Made by a program: the position numbers and the translations under genes. Below are positions 41,487 to 50,335 of a DNA stretch of 64,000 nt, one piece after another; position 1 is the stretch's first letter; each line of letters starts with the position of its first letter. A model generated the notes under the pieces. The model did not search any database. It saw nothing but the letters and a program-made list of their open reading frames with translations, and was not told where the DNA came from. Origin of the DNA: Flavobacterium sp. (lineage in GTDB: Bacteria > Bacteroidota > Bacteroidia > Flavobacteriales > Flavobacteriaceae); assembly GCF_027490375.1 (NCBI RefSeq), contig NZ_JAIXYH010000070.1:62001-126000 (forward strand). Direction: 5' to 3'.

Positions 41487-42433
41487 AAATGGTCACCAAC
41501 GTACTGGTTACAGGCGCAACTGGCTTAATTGGCAGACGATTAGTAAACAAACTCACTGCTAAAGGCCTCATTGTACATGTACTTACTACTTCAAAAAGTA
41601 AGTTTATCGATCAGAAAAATGTGGTTAACTTTTTGTGGGATCCAAGTACGGGATATATTGATTCGAATTGCATAACCGATGTTCGGAGCATCATACATTT
41701 AGCGGGAGCTACCATTGCTAAACGCTGGACAAAAAAATACAAACAAGAAATCATCGACAGTCGCGTAAAAACAGCAAACATGCTGTACGACTTGGTTGCG
41801 GCCAGCGAGCACAAACCGGTGCATTTCATTTCGGCTTCGGCTATTGGCATTTATCCAAGCGATAAAAATCGGCTGTACACCGAAGACTTCAGCGAACGCG
41901 ACGGCAGCTTTTTATCCGAAGTTACCGTATTGTGGGAAGCGGCTGCAGATCGTTTTGCCGACTTTGACATGCGTGTTTGTAAGCTGCGCACCGGATTGGT
42001 TCTCGCTACCGAAGGCGGCGTATTTCCGCAAATTTACAATCCGATTAAAAAAGGTTTTGGAACTTGGTTTGGAGACGGTTCGAATTGGCAATCGTGGATT
42101 CATATCGACGACATGGTCGAAATTTACGAAGATGCAGAGGCTACTTTTCTCGAAGGCGTTTTTAATGCTGTTGCCCCCTCGCCTACAACCAACCGAATTC
42201 TCACTGAAAAAATATCCCATTACGCCGACCGAGCCCTTTGGTTGCCTGCTGTGCCGCGATTTGTAATGAAACTCGTTTTAGGCGAAATGCACACCTTGCT
42301 GTTCGACTCGCAACGGGTCTCGCCTGCAAAACTCATGCATAAACGCTTCTATTTCAAATACGAATCGCTCGACGAGGCCCTTAAAAACTTGCTGCAATAC
42401 AAACACCCATCGCGAGACATTCTAAAACGATAA
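41483..42433 (+). CDS. TIGR01777 family NAD(P)-dependent epimerase-like protein
   Basis: A 316-aa short-chain dehydrogenase/epimerase-fold protein (YfcH/SulA-like). The nucleotide motif VLVTGATGLIGRRLVNKL is near the N-terminus, with HLAGATIAKRWTKKYKQEI, SASAIGIYP and WQSWIHIDDMVEIY further on. The C-terminal DUF1731-like helix-hairpin (PRFVMKLVLGEMHTLLFDSQRV) is typical. ATG 41483 gives a 4-bp overlap with the upstream gene; the frame begins at 41462. Substrate unknown. Confidence 0.88.
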   Translation: MKMVTNVLVTGATGLIGRRLVNKLTAKGLIVHVLTTSKSKFIDQKNVVNFLWDPSTGYIDSNCITDVRSIIHLAGATIAKRWTKKYKQEIIDSRVKTANMLYDLVAASEHKPVHFISASAIGIYPSDKNRLYTEDFSERDGSFLSEVTVLWEAAADRFADFDMRVCKLRTGLVLATEGGVFPQIYNPIKKGFGTWFGDGSNWQSWIHIDDMVEIYEDAEATFLEGVFNAVAPSPTTNRILTEKISHYADRALWLPAVPRFVMKLVLGEMHTLLFDSQRVSPAKLMHKRFYFKYESLDEALKNLLQYKHPSRDILKR

Positions 42434-42463
42434 AATGGTGACAATTTGACACAGCAAACTGCT

Positions 42464-42480
42464 TTGGCAATATCCTTGCA
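42464..42480 (+). promoter_or_regulatory. Sigma-54-type (-24/-12) promoter of grpE-dnaJ
   Basis: TTGGCAATATCCTTGCA has the invariant GG (42466-42467) and GC (42478-42479) separated by exactly 10 bp. It is close to the consensus TGGCAC-N5-TTGC. Transcription would begin near 42491, 12 bp before ATG 42503. Confidence 0.6.
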
Positions 42481-42502
42481 GTACAGGCGTAAGCAAATTG
42501 AG

Positions 42503-43114
42503 ATGAAATTTAAAAATCCCTTTAAATCAGAAGGAAAAATGAGTACGGAGCAAACCGAGATAAATAAGCCGGAAGAAGAAATTATTGCCGAAAATGCAGC
42601 TGCTGCTGAAACAACTGACAATGCGTCGGATGTACCGACAGAACCCGAAGTGGAATTGTCGGCCGAAGAAAAGTTAACCGCTGAGTTAGCGGCTGAAAAA
42701 GACAAATTCATTCGTTTGTTTGCGGAGTTTGAAAACTACAAACGCAGAACTGCAAAAGAGCGAATCGATTTATTTAAGACGGCAAATCAAGACGTTTTAG
42801 TGGCATTGCTTCCGATTTTGGACGATTTCGATCGTGCGGTAGCCGAAATTTCAAAAGCCGAGAACGTTGACGAAGCTTTGTTTAAAGGTGTAAGTTTGAT
42901 TCACGATAAATTTAAAAGCACCTTGCAAAGTAAAGGTCTTGAACAAGTTGACGTTAAATCGGGCGATTTATTCGATGCCGACTTTGCGGAAGCCATCACG
43001 CAAATACTGGCGCCTGAGCCGCATTTGAAGGGAAAGGTGGTTGATGTAATTGAAAAAGGATACAAATTGGGTGACAAAATCATCCGATACCCAAAAGTTG
43101 TAACGGGAAATTAA
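42503..43114 (+). CDS. grpE: GrpE nucleotide exchange factor
   Basis: A 203-aa co-chaperone that releases ADP from DnaK. An acidic, low-complexity N-terminus leads into a long helix ([32 protein letters not shown]). The C-terminal beta domain has [22 protein letters not shown]. Met13 (42539) is an alternative start. dnaJ follows after 1 bp; dnaK is not in the window. Confidence 0.95.
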   Translation: MKFKNPFKSEGKMSTEQTEINKPEEEIIAENAAAAETTDNASDVPTEPEVELSAEEKLTAELAAEKDKFIRLFAEFENYKRRTAKERIDLFKTANQDVLVALLPILDDFDRAVAEISKAENVDEALFKGVSLIHDKFKSTLQSKGLEQVDVKSGDLFDADFAEAITQILAPEPHLKGKVVDVIEKGYKLGDKIIRYPKVVTGN

Positions 43115-43115
43115 G

Positions 43116-44228
43116 ATGAAAAAAGATTTTTACGAAATACTTGGTGTTCCGCGAAATGCCGATGAAGCGACCATCAAGAAAGCCTACCGCAAAAAAGCGA
43201 TAGAATTTCACCCCGATAAAAATCCGGGTAACAAAGAAGCCGAAGAGCAGTTTAAATTAGCTGCTGAAGCTTACGAAGTGCTAAGCGATCCGCAGAAACG
43301 CGCCAAGTACGATCAGTACGGGCATCAGGCTTTTGAAGGCGGCGGATTTGGCGGTGGCAATATGAACATGGACGACATATTCTCGCAATTTGGCGACATC
43401 TTCGGAAGTGCCTTCGGTGGTGGTTTTGGCGGATTTGGCGGAGGCGGCGGACAACAACGACGTGTAAAAGGAAGTAACCTGCGCATTAAAGTTCGTTTGA
43501 CGCTCGAAGAAATTGCCAACGGCGTTGAGAAGAAAATCAAAGTTAAACGCAAAGTTCAAGCTCCAGGCGTTCGCTACAAAACCTGCGGAACCTGTAACGG
43601 ACAAGGCCAAGTAATGCGTGTTACAAATACCATTTTGGGTCGCATGCAATCGGCGAGTACCTGCCCTACCTGCGGCGGTGCTGGACAGATTTTAGAAAAC
43701 CGACCTGCTAATGCCGACGCACAAGGAATGATTGTAAACGACGAAACCGTCTCGATTAAAATTCCAGCCGGCGTTGTTGATGGCATGCAACTAAAAGTTT
43801 CGAATAAAGGAAACGACGCGCCAGGAAACGGCATACCGGGCGATTTGTTAGTGGCCATTGAAGAAGTTGAACACGACACCTTGAAACGCGAAGGCGAGAA
43901 CCTACATTTAGACCTGTATATTAGTTTTGCCGAAGCGGCTTTGGGTGTATCGAAAGATATCGAAGCGGTAAACGGCAAGGTCCGTATCAAGCTGGAAGAA
44001 GGTATCCAATCCGGAAAAATTTTGCGTTTGAAAGGCAAAGGAGTTCCGAACATAAATGGCTACGGCAACGGCGATTTATTGGTTCACGTAAATGTGTGGA
44101 CACCCAAGACTTTAACAAAAGAACAGCGAATCTTTTTCGAAAAAGCGCTTACTGATGAAAACTTCATACCGCATCCAGAAAAAAGCGAGAAATCTTTTTT
44201 TGAAAAAGTTAAGGACATGTTCTCGTAA
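43116..44228 (+). CDS. dnaJ: DnaJ chaperone with a single zinc site
   Basis: A 370-aa Hsp40. J-domain residues 1-70 include HPD ([10 protein letters not shown]); a Gly/Phe-rich region follows at about 75-110. The cysteine region has only two CxxCxG motifs (CGTCNGQG and CPTCGGAG) instead of four, keeping one zinc site. Two C-terminal substrate domains ([44 protein letters not shown]) complete it. It is cotranscribed with grpE. Confidence 0.95.
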   Translation: MKKDFYEILGVPRNADEATIKKAYRKKAIEFHPDKNPGNKEAEEQFKLAAEAYEVLSDPQKRAKYDQYGHQAFEGGGFGGGNMNMDDIFSQFGDIFGSAFGGGFGGFGGGGGQQRRVKGSNLRIKVRLTLEEIANGVEKKIKVKRKVQAPGVRYKTCGTCNGQGQVMRVTNTILGRMQSASTCPTCGGAGQILENRPANADAQGMIVNDETVSIKIPAGVVDGMQLKVSNKGNDAPGNGIPGDLLVAIEEVEHDTLKREGENLHLDLYISFAEAALGVSKDIEAVNGKVRIKLEEGIQSGKILRLKGKGVPNINGYGNGDLLVHVNVWTPKTLTKEQRIFFEKALTDENFIPHPEKSEKSFFEKVKDMFS

Positions 44229-44295
44229 TAAAAAGTATTTTTTTACTTTTGATAAGTACTAGGCAACTAGTAATTTCTTTTTCATAGCAATTTTT

Positions 44296-44327
44296 CCCAT
44301 CCTTGTGCAAACGAGGGTGGGTTTTTT
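44296..44327 (+). terminator. Intrinsic terminator after dnaJ
   Basis: CCCATCCTTG (44296-44305) pairs with CGAGGGTGGG (44312-44321) around loop TGCAAA, followed by six T. Confidence 0.8.
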
Positions 44328-44464
44328 GTTCATAACCACCATAATTATAGGTATTTAAAACTATACCACCTTTAATTATCTGGGCAGTCTTTCCCTCCCA
44401 ACTCTTCGTGTCGTAAGCTTCACAACCCTTCAAAGTGGTTCATCAATTGTTGAAATGCTGCCTG

Positions 44465-44775
44465 CGTCGCTAAAGTGCTGCCTGAGTTTGGCGAAGGCCC
44501 ATTTTTCCCTTCCGTAAGGTATCGGAATTTGCTTATTTTCAGTTCCCAATCTTTCAATCGCGAAATTTCGAAATTTCGAAATCTTGAAATCTTGAAATCT
44601 TGAAATCTTCCGTAGCTTCCTCCGGCTGTTCGCTATAGTCCGCAAAAAATACGGTTCGTTCACTCGGCACGTGTTGGGCTTCTTGGGTCGCCCACACCTA
44701 CCGGTTCACGATGCCGTATTTTTCTTACGGGCTGCCGCTGCCATCCGGGCTAGGAAAATCGTTACCAACGTTTGG
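44465..44775. repeat. Repeat-rich intergenic stretch (short dispersed repeats, 8-bp array, family A copy)
   Basis: The gene-free interval 44229-44924 holds three repeat types. Near 44457-44505 is a CTGCCTGAGTTTGGCGAAGGC-type short repeat, also seen at 45829-45895 as CCTGAGCTTGTCGAAGGC. At 44562-44609 are six 8-bp units, two GAAATTTC and four GAAATCTT. From about 44620 to 44775 is a family A-like GC-rich copy (TTGGGCTTCTTGGGTCGCCC, CTTACGGGCTGCCGCTGCC, ATCGTTACCAACG). Confidence 0.6.
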
Positions 44776-44924
44776 TGGAAAAACGTATATTCGTTACTGC
44801 ATGAGTAGAATTTAGGAACAGTAGCGGAAAAATATTTTAATAACGAATAAACAGGCCATTGTCGCCAATCGATCTTCTAAAAAACAAATACAGTTTTTTA
44901 GTTTTTTTAATTGTAGCCACACAA

Positions 44925-45734
44925 ATGAAAGCATTTTTTGTCATATCCTTTTTCATTTCAACCGTACTTTTTTCATGTGAAAGTCCGAAGACAAGAACGA
45001 GGGCAGATAATTTACCTCCACAAATAGACACATTGCAACGTGAAAGTGCGGGAAAAAGCAATGCAGTAGATAAAACTTCTGAATCATTACCTAAAAACCT
45101 TAAACCTGTATTTGGTTTCAGGTTTGAAATTATAGGCGACTTTGACGGGGATGGCAAACGGGAAAAACTAAACGAACATTTCTATTCTAAAATCAATAAC
45201 AAAGAGTCAAATAAATTTTACGAAAATTTATCTGATTACAGCCAACTCGTCGCCTTAACGATAAAAAAGGAACCATTTTCGTTTGTCAAATCAGATAATT
45301 CCCAAGTAGATACTTTACGTATTTATAGTGGTGGGCAACATTTGGGACTTTCATATCTTAAAAATGAAGGCGACTTAAATGGTGATGGCACAGACGAAGT
45401 TTCCTACGTGATTAACTGGGCTGATTGGTCAAATTTGAACACTTGGCATGTAGTAACTTATCAAAACAAAAAATGGACAGAACTATATTCATTCCCTATT
45501 TGGGACTGGCAACTTCCCGACCTCCCCGAAACTTTCAATCAGTATGGACTGTCCGGTCTTGAGGAGAAAGTCATAAATACAACTACTGATGCTACCAATA
45601 TGCAAATAGAAAAAGAGCTATCGGAATTCAGTGGTCTTATAAAAAAAATAAATACGAACAGAATCCAAGTAATCTATAGAAACGACGAAGCAGAAATAGA
45701 TACAATGCTGATAGATTTAAAGTCGATCAAGTGA
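44925..45734 (+). CDS. Lipoprotein of unknown function with VCBS-like calcium loops
   Basis: A 269-aa lipoprotein (MKAFFVISFFISTVLFSC). FRFEIIGDFDGDGKREKLNEHFYS and KNEGDLNGDGTDEVSYVINW are FG-GAP/VCBS-like strands with DxDxDG calcium loops. The remainder is beta-rich with several Trp residues (WADWSNLNTWHVVTYQNKKW). A longer frame from a TTG at 44859 lacks a sensible signal and is not used. It is outline-similar to 33663-34520. Function unknown. Confidence 0.75.
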   Translation: MKAFFVISFFISTVLFSCESPKTRTRADNLPPQIDTLQRESAGKSNAVDKTSESLPKNLKPVFGFRFEIIGDFDGDGKREKLNEHFYSKINNKESNKFYENLSDYSQLVALTIKKEPFSFVKSDNSQVDTLRIYSGGQHLGLSYLKNEGDLNGDGTDEVSYVINWADWSNLNTWHVVTYQNKKWTELYSFPIWDWQLPDLPETFNQYGLSGLEEKVINTTTDATNMQIEKELSEFSGLIKKINTNRIQVIYRNDEAEIDTMLIDLKSIK

Positions 45735-46004
45735 TGCCACAAACAATTGATAATAACAGTACAGAAAAGATGTTAATACCTAATATACCTTGACCGCTTT
45801 ACCCACCCATACCTTTACCTCGCTGGCACACGAGCTTGCTGAAGTGCTGATTTAGCTTGTCGAAGTGTTACCTGAGCTTGTCGAAGGCCCATTTTTCTAC
45901 TTTTTTTCATCTTTTCGCTTTTTTCTATTTCTAAAAAGTTCACTAACATTCACACATTAAGCTAAAATTATATCCTTTGTTTTGTAATTCAAGCATCAGA
46001 TACG

Positions 46005-46012
46005 TATATTTG
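46005..46012 (+). promoter_or_regulatory. -7 promoter element of the toxin-antitoxin operon
   Basis: TATATTTG, a perfect TAnnTTTG, 17 bp before ATG 46030; TTG at 45982-45984 fits the -33 position with a 20-bp gap. The interval 45735-46029 also carries short GAGCTTGTCGAAG repeats at 45829-45895. Confidence 0.6.
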
Positions 46013-46029
46013 TAAATAAAGCACGTATT

Positions 46030-46278
46030 ATGGCAACTAAACTAACATTGACCGTAGAAAAGGCAATTATAGAAAGAGCCAAATCTTATGCAAAAAATAC
46101 AGGCAGAAGCCTATCTGAATTGATTGAAAGCTATCTCGAGAATATCACGCAAGAGAACTACACTTCGGATGTGTCGCCTAAACTAAAAAAGTTGGTTGGA
46201 TCCGTCACGCTTCCGGAAGACTTTGATGAAGACACAGAATTGCGCAACGCATTGGAAGAAAAACATTTACGGCAATGA
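46030..46278 (+). CDS. DUF6364-type antitoxin (ribbon-helix-helix)
   Basis: An 82-aa protein with an N-terminal ribbon-helix-helix: MATKLTLTVEKAIIERAKSYAKNTGRSLSELIESYL. The acidic C-terminal tail (PEDFDEDTELRNALEEKHLRQ) is likely to wrap the toxin. It overlaps the PIN gene by 4 bp. It should bind its own promoter and neutralise the partner RNase. Confidence 0.85.
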   Translation: MATKLTLTVEKAIIERAKSYAKNTGRSLSELIESYLENITQENYTSDVSPKLKKLVGSVTLPEDFDEDTELRNALEEKHLRQ

Positions 46279-46694
46279 AAATTTTTCTTGACACCAATAT
46301 TTTGGTCGATTTAATTGCCGATCGAAAGCCGTTCAGTAAACAGGCTATCGAAATTTTTAGCAGCGCCGAGAAAAATAAAACGCAACTTTTTACATCCTCA
46401 CATTCCGTAGCAACTACGCATTACTTATTGAAAAAATACGTAGACGAAAAAGAACTTCGCGAAATTATATGCAACCTGCTCGAATTTCTTACCGTAATTT
46501 CGGTAGATGTTGATATTTTGAAAAAAGGACTGCGCTCCAATCACAGAGATTTTGAAGACGCTATTCAAATCTTTTGCGCCACGACTGTCAGCGGATTAAA
46601 TTTCATTGTGACTCGAAACAGTAAAGACTTTAAAACAAGTGAAATCCCTGTTTTAACGCCCGATGAAATGTGCCTGAAACTAAATTCATTTTAG
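46275..46694 (+). CDS. PIN domain toxin (VapC-like RNase)
   Basis: A 139-aa PIN nuclease. The acidic residues of the metal site are visible as DTNILVDLIADR at the N-terminus, NHRDFEDAIQIFCA in the middle and FIVTRNSKDF near the C-terminus. VapC-type toxins cleave tRNA or rRNA with magnesium. It forms an operon with the upstream antitoxin. Confidence 0.87.
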   Translation: MKIFLDTNILVDLIADRKPFSKQAIEIFSSAEKNKTQLFTSSHSVATTHYLLKKYVDEKELREIICNLLEFLTVISVDVDILKKGLRSNHRDFEDAIQIFCATTVSGLNFIVTRNSKDFKTSEIPVLTPDEMCLKLNSF

Positions 46695-46724
46695 CTTAAA
46701 AGTTCAAAAGATTTTTAAACATCG

Positions 46725-46882
46725 CTTCTTCGGTAACGTATTTCCGCGTTAAGGATGGCAGCGGAAATCTTGTTTTGCGCTGCCGCTTACGGCGCAAAAC
46801 TAATTGCAGCGAACAGCCTGACGGCGCGTGCACTATTGTTTTTGATGCACGATTTTTGCGCCGGAACGCCCAAATTAAAATA
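46725..46882. repeat. Extragenic GC-rich repeat (family A), reversed and diverged
   Basis: On the minus strand: TTTGGGCGTTCCGGCGCAAAA, GTCAGGCTGTTCGCTGCAA, GTAAGCGGCAGCGCAAAAC, GATTTCCGCTGCCATCC and TTAACGCGG. It lies between the toxin gene and the convergent GlmU-like gene. Confidence 0.6.
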
Positions 46883-46943
46883 CTTCCACAAAAAAAGCCG
46901 CTCTATAATGAAACTGCTTGATTAAATTTTCACTGACTTGGGA

Positions 46944-48116
46944 TTATCCTCTAAACTTGGCTTCCAGTTCATAAACGTGCTCCAAGATTTTAGCATCTTC
47001 ATCGCTAAAGCTCACGTGGCGGCGCGACATTACGATCTTTGCCGTTTCGAACGCTTTTTTAGTGAGATACGTCGTAAAACCCGCGGCTCCGCCCCAAGAA
47101 AATCCAGGAACGAAATTTCGCGGAAAACCAGCTCCAAAAATATTGGACGAAACGCCTACAACCGTACCTGTATTAAACATGGTATTGATGCCGCATTTGC
47201 TGTGATCGCCCATCATTAATCCACAAAATTGCAAACCTGTTTTTTCAAAACGCTCGGTTTCGTAGCTCCACAACTTTACTTCTTCGTAATTATTTTTCAA
47301 GTTCGAGTTATTTGTATCGGCACCTAGATTGCACCATTCGCCGAGCACCGAATTTCCGAGAAAACCGTCGTGACCTTTATTGGAATACGCGAAAAGAACC
47401 GAATTAGAAATCTCTCCTCCTACTCGGCAATGCGGACCAACAGTTGTTCCGCCGTAGATTTTCGCACCCAATTTCACCACCGCCTGCTCGCACAATGCAA
47501 ACGGCCCGCGGATGATGCTTCCTTCCATAATCTCGGTGTCTTTACCGATGTAAATGGGTCCGCCGGCTGCATTTAACGTCACAAACTCCAATTTCGCACC
47601 TTCTTCTATAAAAATATTTTCGGGCGCAATGGTTTGAACCGATTTTGGAATTGGTTGTGAAATTCGATCGGAAGTTAGCAAGTCGAAATCGTCGCGAATC
47701 GCAGCATCGTTTTTAGAAAAAATATCGTAAGGTTTTTGGATGGTTACTACATCTTCCGGAACTTCTAGAATTTCGTACTGGTCGAAATCAATTTCCTCTT
47801 GAACCGAGGTCGTAAAAAAGGCAATGATTTCTCCATCTTTAGCGATAGCCTGATTGGCTTCGAGGTTTTGAACCATTTCTACAAGCACATTACTGGGCAG
47901 TACAGACGCATCAATCATGATGTTTTCGTCGAGTTCGACCATCGGGAATTTCTCAGAAAGATACTCTTCGGTGAGCGTTGTGATCGTGTTTCCTAGATGG
48001 CGTTCCCATTTTTCGCGAATGGTTAAAATACCTATTCGGATATCGGCAACAGGTCGGGTAAACGTAAAAGGTAGTAAGGCATTTCGGTGCGGACCGTCGT
48101 AAAGGATGTAATTCAT
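46944..48116 (-). CDS. GlmU family putative sugar nucleotidyltransferase
   Basis: A 390-aa protein. The N-terminal part resembles a reduced nucleotidyltransferase (FTRPVADIRIGILTIREKWE). The C-terminal part is a left-handed beta-helix of hexapeptide repeats (FIEEGAKLEFVTLNAAGGPIYIGKDTEIMEG, GHDGFLGNSVLGEWCNLGADTNNSNLK). The family is widespread and conserved in Bacteroidota, but substrate and products are unknown; the name reflects fold similarity only. TACCTTTA on the minus strand (48136-48143) fits a -7 element 19 bp upstream. Confidence 0.88.
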   Translation of the reverse strand: MNYILYDGPHRNALLPFTFTRPVADIRIGILTIREKWERHLGNTITTLTEEYLSEKFPMVELDENIMIDASVLPSNVLVEMVQNLEANQAIAKDGEIIAFFTTSVQEEIDFDQYEILEVPEDVVTIQKPYDIFSKNDAAIRDDFDLLTSDRISQPIPKSVQTIAPENIFIEEGAKLEFVTLNAAGGPIYIGKDTEIMEGSIIRGPFALCEQAVVKLGAKIYGGTTVGPHCRVGGEISNSVLFAYSNKGHDGFLGNSVLGEWCNLGADTNNSNLKNNYEEVKLWSYETERFEKTGLQFCGLMMGDHSKCGINTMFNTGTVVGVSSNIFGAGFPRNFVPGFSWGGAAGFTTYLTKKAFETAKIVMSRRHVSFSDEDAKILEHVYELEAKFRG

Positions 48117-48166
48117 GGTTTCAAAAGAATGATGCTAAAGGTACGAAGCTCCGCGAAAATGCAGGC

Positions 48167-48200
48167 AAAAAAAAACCTCCCGAATTTCGAGAGGCTTATA
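48167..48200 (-). terminator. Intrinsic terminator after rpmE2
   Basis: On the minus strand CCTCTCGA pairs with TCGGGAGG around an AAT loop, followed by a long T-run. It ends transcription of the L31 gene before the GlmU-like gene. Confidence 0.8.
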
Positions 48201-48215
48201 GGATAGCAAAACAGC

Positions 48216-48467
48216 TTATTTAATGTGCTTCGCGTATTTGTTTTTGAATTTGTCGATACGACCAGCAGTATCGATAAGTTTAGATTTACCTGTGTAAAAA
48301 GGGTGAGAAGATCTAGAGATTTCCATCTTTACAACTGGATACTCAACACCTTCGTAAACGATGGTTTCTCTGGTTTCAGCTGTTGATTTAGTGATGTACA
48401 CTTCTTCGTTAGACATGTCTTTAAAAGCGACTAATCTGTAATTTTCCGGGTGGATTCCTTTTTTCAT
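48216..48467 (-). CDS. rpmE2: 50S ribosomal protein L31, type B
   Basis: An 83-aa ribosomal protein: [40 protein letters not shown] and a basic C-terminus. It lacks the zinc-binding cysteines of type A L31, hence type B. The frame extends 36 codons upstream, but ATG 48467 is the family start. Confidence 0.95.
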   Translation of the reverse strand: MKKGIHPENYRLVAFKDMSNEEVYITKSTAETRETIVYEGVEYPVVKMEISRSSHPFYTGKSKLIDTAGRIDKFKNKYAKHIK

Positions 48468-48564
48468 GGTTTTTCTATTTGTGTCGTACTTTAGGTTGAT
48501 GCTTTCGAAATCGAAAGGTATTCCGCCGGTTCCGACTTTTATAATCAGTTCAAATTTGAGAGCG

Positions 48565-48572
48565 CAAATGTA
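48565..48572 (-). promoter_or_regulatory. -7 promoter element of rpmE2 with a long leader
   Basis: TACATTTG on the minus strand, a perfect TAnnTTTG, about 97 bp before ATG 48467, leaving a leader of about 90 nt. The interval 48573-48842 shows nothing else of note apart from the weak promoter of the next gene. Confidence 0.55.
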
Positions 48573-48842
48573 CAACTATATTTAAATCAGAAAAATAATT
48601 ACACGAATAAAGTTGCTGTAATTCTTTAATTATTGGAAAAGTGGAATTATAAAGCTTGTAAACTGGAGCAAAGAAAAGGGAATTTGAACCGGTTTTGGTG
48701 ATCAAATTAAATGTAAAATGTCTTTAAGAATGTACATTCAACGACACTTTACAACGAATTGTCCGTACGACAACTCGCTTGAACGGATAAGGATTCCTGC
48801 ACGCGTTAGTTTTACTATCTTTACGACCGAAATTTTTATGAT

Positions 48843-49364
48843 TTGAACACGCGAAACATACTTGCCTTAGGATATGGCTTGGCCGGAGCAGCGGTGTATA
48901 TCGTATTGCAAAGCTATTTGTACTTTGTAAATCCTGATTTGGCTACGAACTTATGGTTTGGGTTGGCGCTTTTTGCGCTACTTATCCTTTTCCCGGGTTT
49001 AGCCTCCTATCGCTACCGTAAACTCTTGCGCTACATTTCGTTTAAAGAAGCATTTGGCACCTTCTTTTTGTCTTTAATGGTAATGATTCTGCTTATTTTC
49101 GCATACAACACTTTCGTTTTAAATGTGTTGTATTCAGAAGAACAGTTGCTGTATCTTAAAAACTTGCAAACCGATTTTAACATCAGCATCATGGAACAAA
49201 GCAATGCAAAAGCTGCCGATATCGAAGAAGCCAGAAAACTTTCAAACGAAATGGATCCAGCAGCGGTTAGCGGTTTGTTCCGTCAATCGCTTATCAAACT
49301 TTTACTAATGAGTATCATTGGCATGCTATTTTCGCTGTTAATGAAAAACAAAGCTACTGCTTAA
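48843..49364 (+). CDS. DUF4199 membrane protein
   Basis: A 173-aa inner-membrane protein with four TMs (LALGYGLAGAAVYIVLQSYLY, FGLALFALLILFPGLA, FGTFFLSLMVMILLIFAYN, IKLLLMSIIGMLFSLLM) and a charged helical region between the third and fourth. The start appears to be TTG at 48843. The only nearby ATG (48838) reads ATG-ATT-TGA and stops at once. TATCTTTA at 48816-48823 is a probable -7 element. A glycosyltransferase gene follows after 4 bp. Confidence 0.8.
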   Translation: MNTRNILALGYGLAGAAVYIVLQSYLYFVNPDLATNLWFGLALFALLILFPGLASYRYRKLLRYISFKEAFGTFFLSLMVMILLIFAYNTFVLNVLYSEEQLLYLKNLQTDFNISIMEQSNAKAADIEEARKLSNEMDPAAVSGLFRQSLIKLLLMSIIGMLFSLLMKNKATA

Positions 49365-49368
49365 CAAA

Positions 49369-50322
49369 ATGAATATCAGCGTCGTCATACCTTTATTAAA
49401 CGAACAAGAGTCGCTTCCAGAATTGCACACTTGGATAACCAAAGTAATGCAAGCGCACGGCTACACCTACGAAATTCTGTTCATTGACGATGGCAGTACC
49501 GACCAATCGTGGAAAATCATTTCAGAGCTAGCCGCTGCCGACACGCACGTGCACGGTTTGCGATTTCTGACCAATTACGGCAAGTCACAAGCTTTACACG
49601 CCGGTTTTGCGGCAGCACTTGGCGATGTTGTTATCACCATGGATGCCGATTTACAGGATAATCCGGAAGAAATTCCTGCGCTGTTCCATATGATAACCGC
49701 CGACGGTTACGACTTAGTATCCGGTTGGAAAAAGAAGCGTTTTGATGATGTAGTGACCAAAAACTTACCTTCAAAACTTTTCAATTGGGCAGCACGACGC
49801 ACTTCCGGCTTAGATCTTAACGACTTCAATTGCGGTTTAAAAGCATACAAAAATCAAGTGGTTAAGAACATTGAAGTTAGTGGCGAAATGCACCGATACA
49901 TTCCTGTTTTAGCCAAAAATGCTGGTTTTAGAAAAATCGGTGAAAAGGTAGTTAAACATCAGGCGCGCAAATACGGTGAAACCAAATTTGGGATGGAACG
50001 TTTTATCAATGGTTTTCTCGACTTAATTACCATTTGGTTTTTGTCGCGTTTCGGAAAACGTCCGATGCATCTTTTCGGCGCCATGGGTTCGGTGATGTTC
50101 GTCATCGGATTTTTTGCAGCCGGTTTTATTGGAATCAACAAACTTATTCGCTTGTACAGCGATTTACCTACAATACGCGTCACCGATAATCCGTGGTTTT
50201 ACATTGCTTTAACTACTATGATTATCGGAACACAACTCTTTTTAGCGGGCTTTTTGGGCGAAATTATTCTCCGTACAAAAAACAACGAACCGCGATACAA
50301 AATAGCAGAAGAAACCAACTAA
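49369..50322 (+). CDS. Family 2 glycosyltransferase (DPM1/GtrB type)
   Basis: A 317-aa enzyme. The GT-A domain shows SVVIPLLNEQESLPEL, ILFIDDGSTDQSW, the metal motif TMDADLQDNPEEIPAL and FNCGLKAY. Two C-terminal TMs (LFGAMGSVMFVIGFFAAGFIG and FYIALTTMIIGTQLFLAGFLG) anchor it. Such enzymes transfer a sugar to a polyprenyl phosphate carrier. With the mutase and MsbA-like genes downstream it suggests an envelope-glycan context. Confidence 0.9.
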   Translation: MNISVVIPLLNEQESLPELHTWITKVMQAHGYTYEILFIDDGSTDQSWKIISELAAADTHVHGLRFLTNYGKSQALHAGFAAALGDVVITMDADLQDNPEEIPALFHMITADGYDLVSGWKKKRFDDVVTKNLPSKLFNWAARRTSGLDLNDFNCGLKAYKNQVVKNIEVSGEMHRYIPVLAKNAGFRKIGEKVVKHQARKYGETKFGMERFINGFLDLITIWFLSRFGKRPMHLFGAMGSVMFVIGFFAAGFIGINKLIRLYSDLPTIRVTDNPWFYIALTTMIIGTQLFLAGFLGEIILRTKNNEPRYKIAEETN

Positions 50323-50335
50323 TTGCACTTTTATT

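Noticed and set aside
44430..44663. 77-aa minus-strand frame (KISRFQDFKISKF)
   Set aside because: It is produced by the 8-bp tandem repeat and neighbouring repeats and has no other support.
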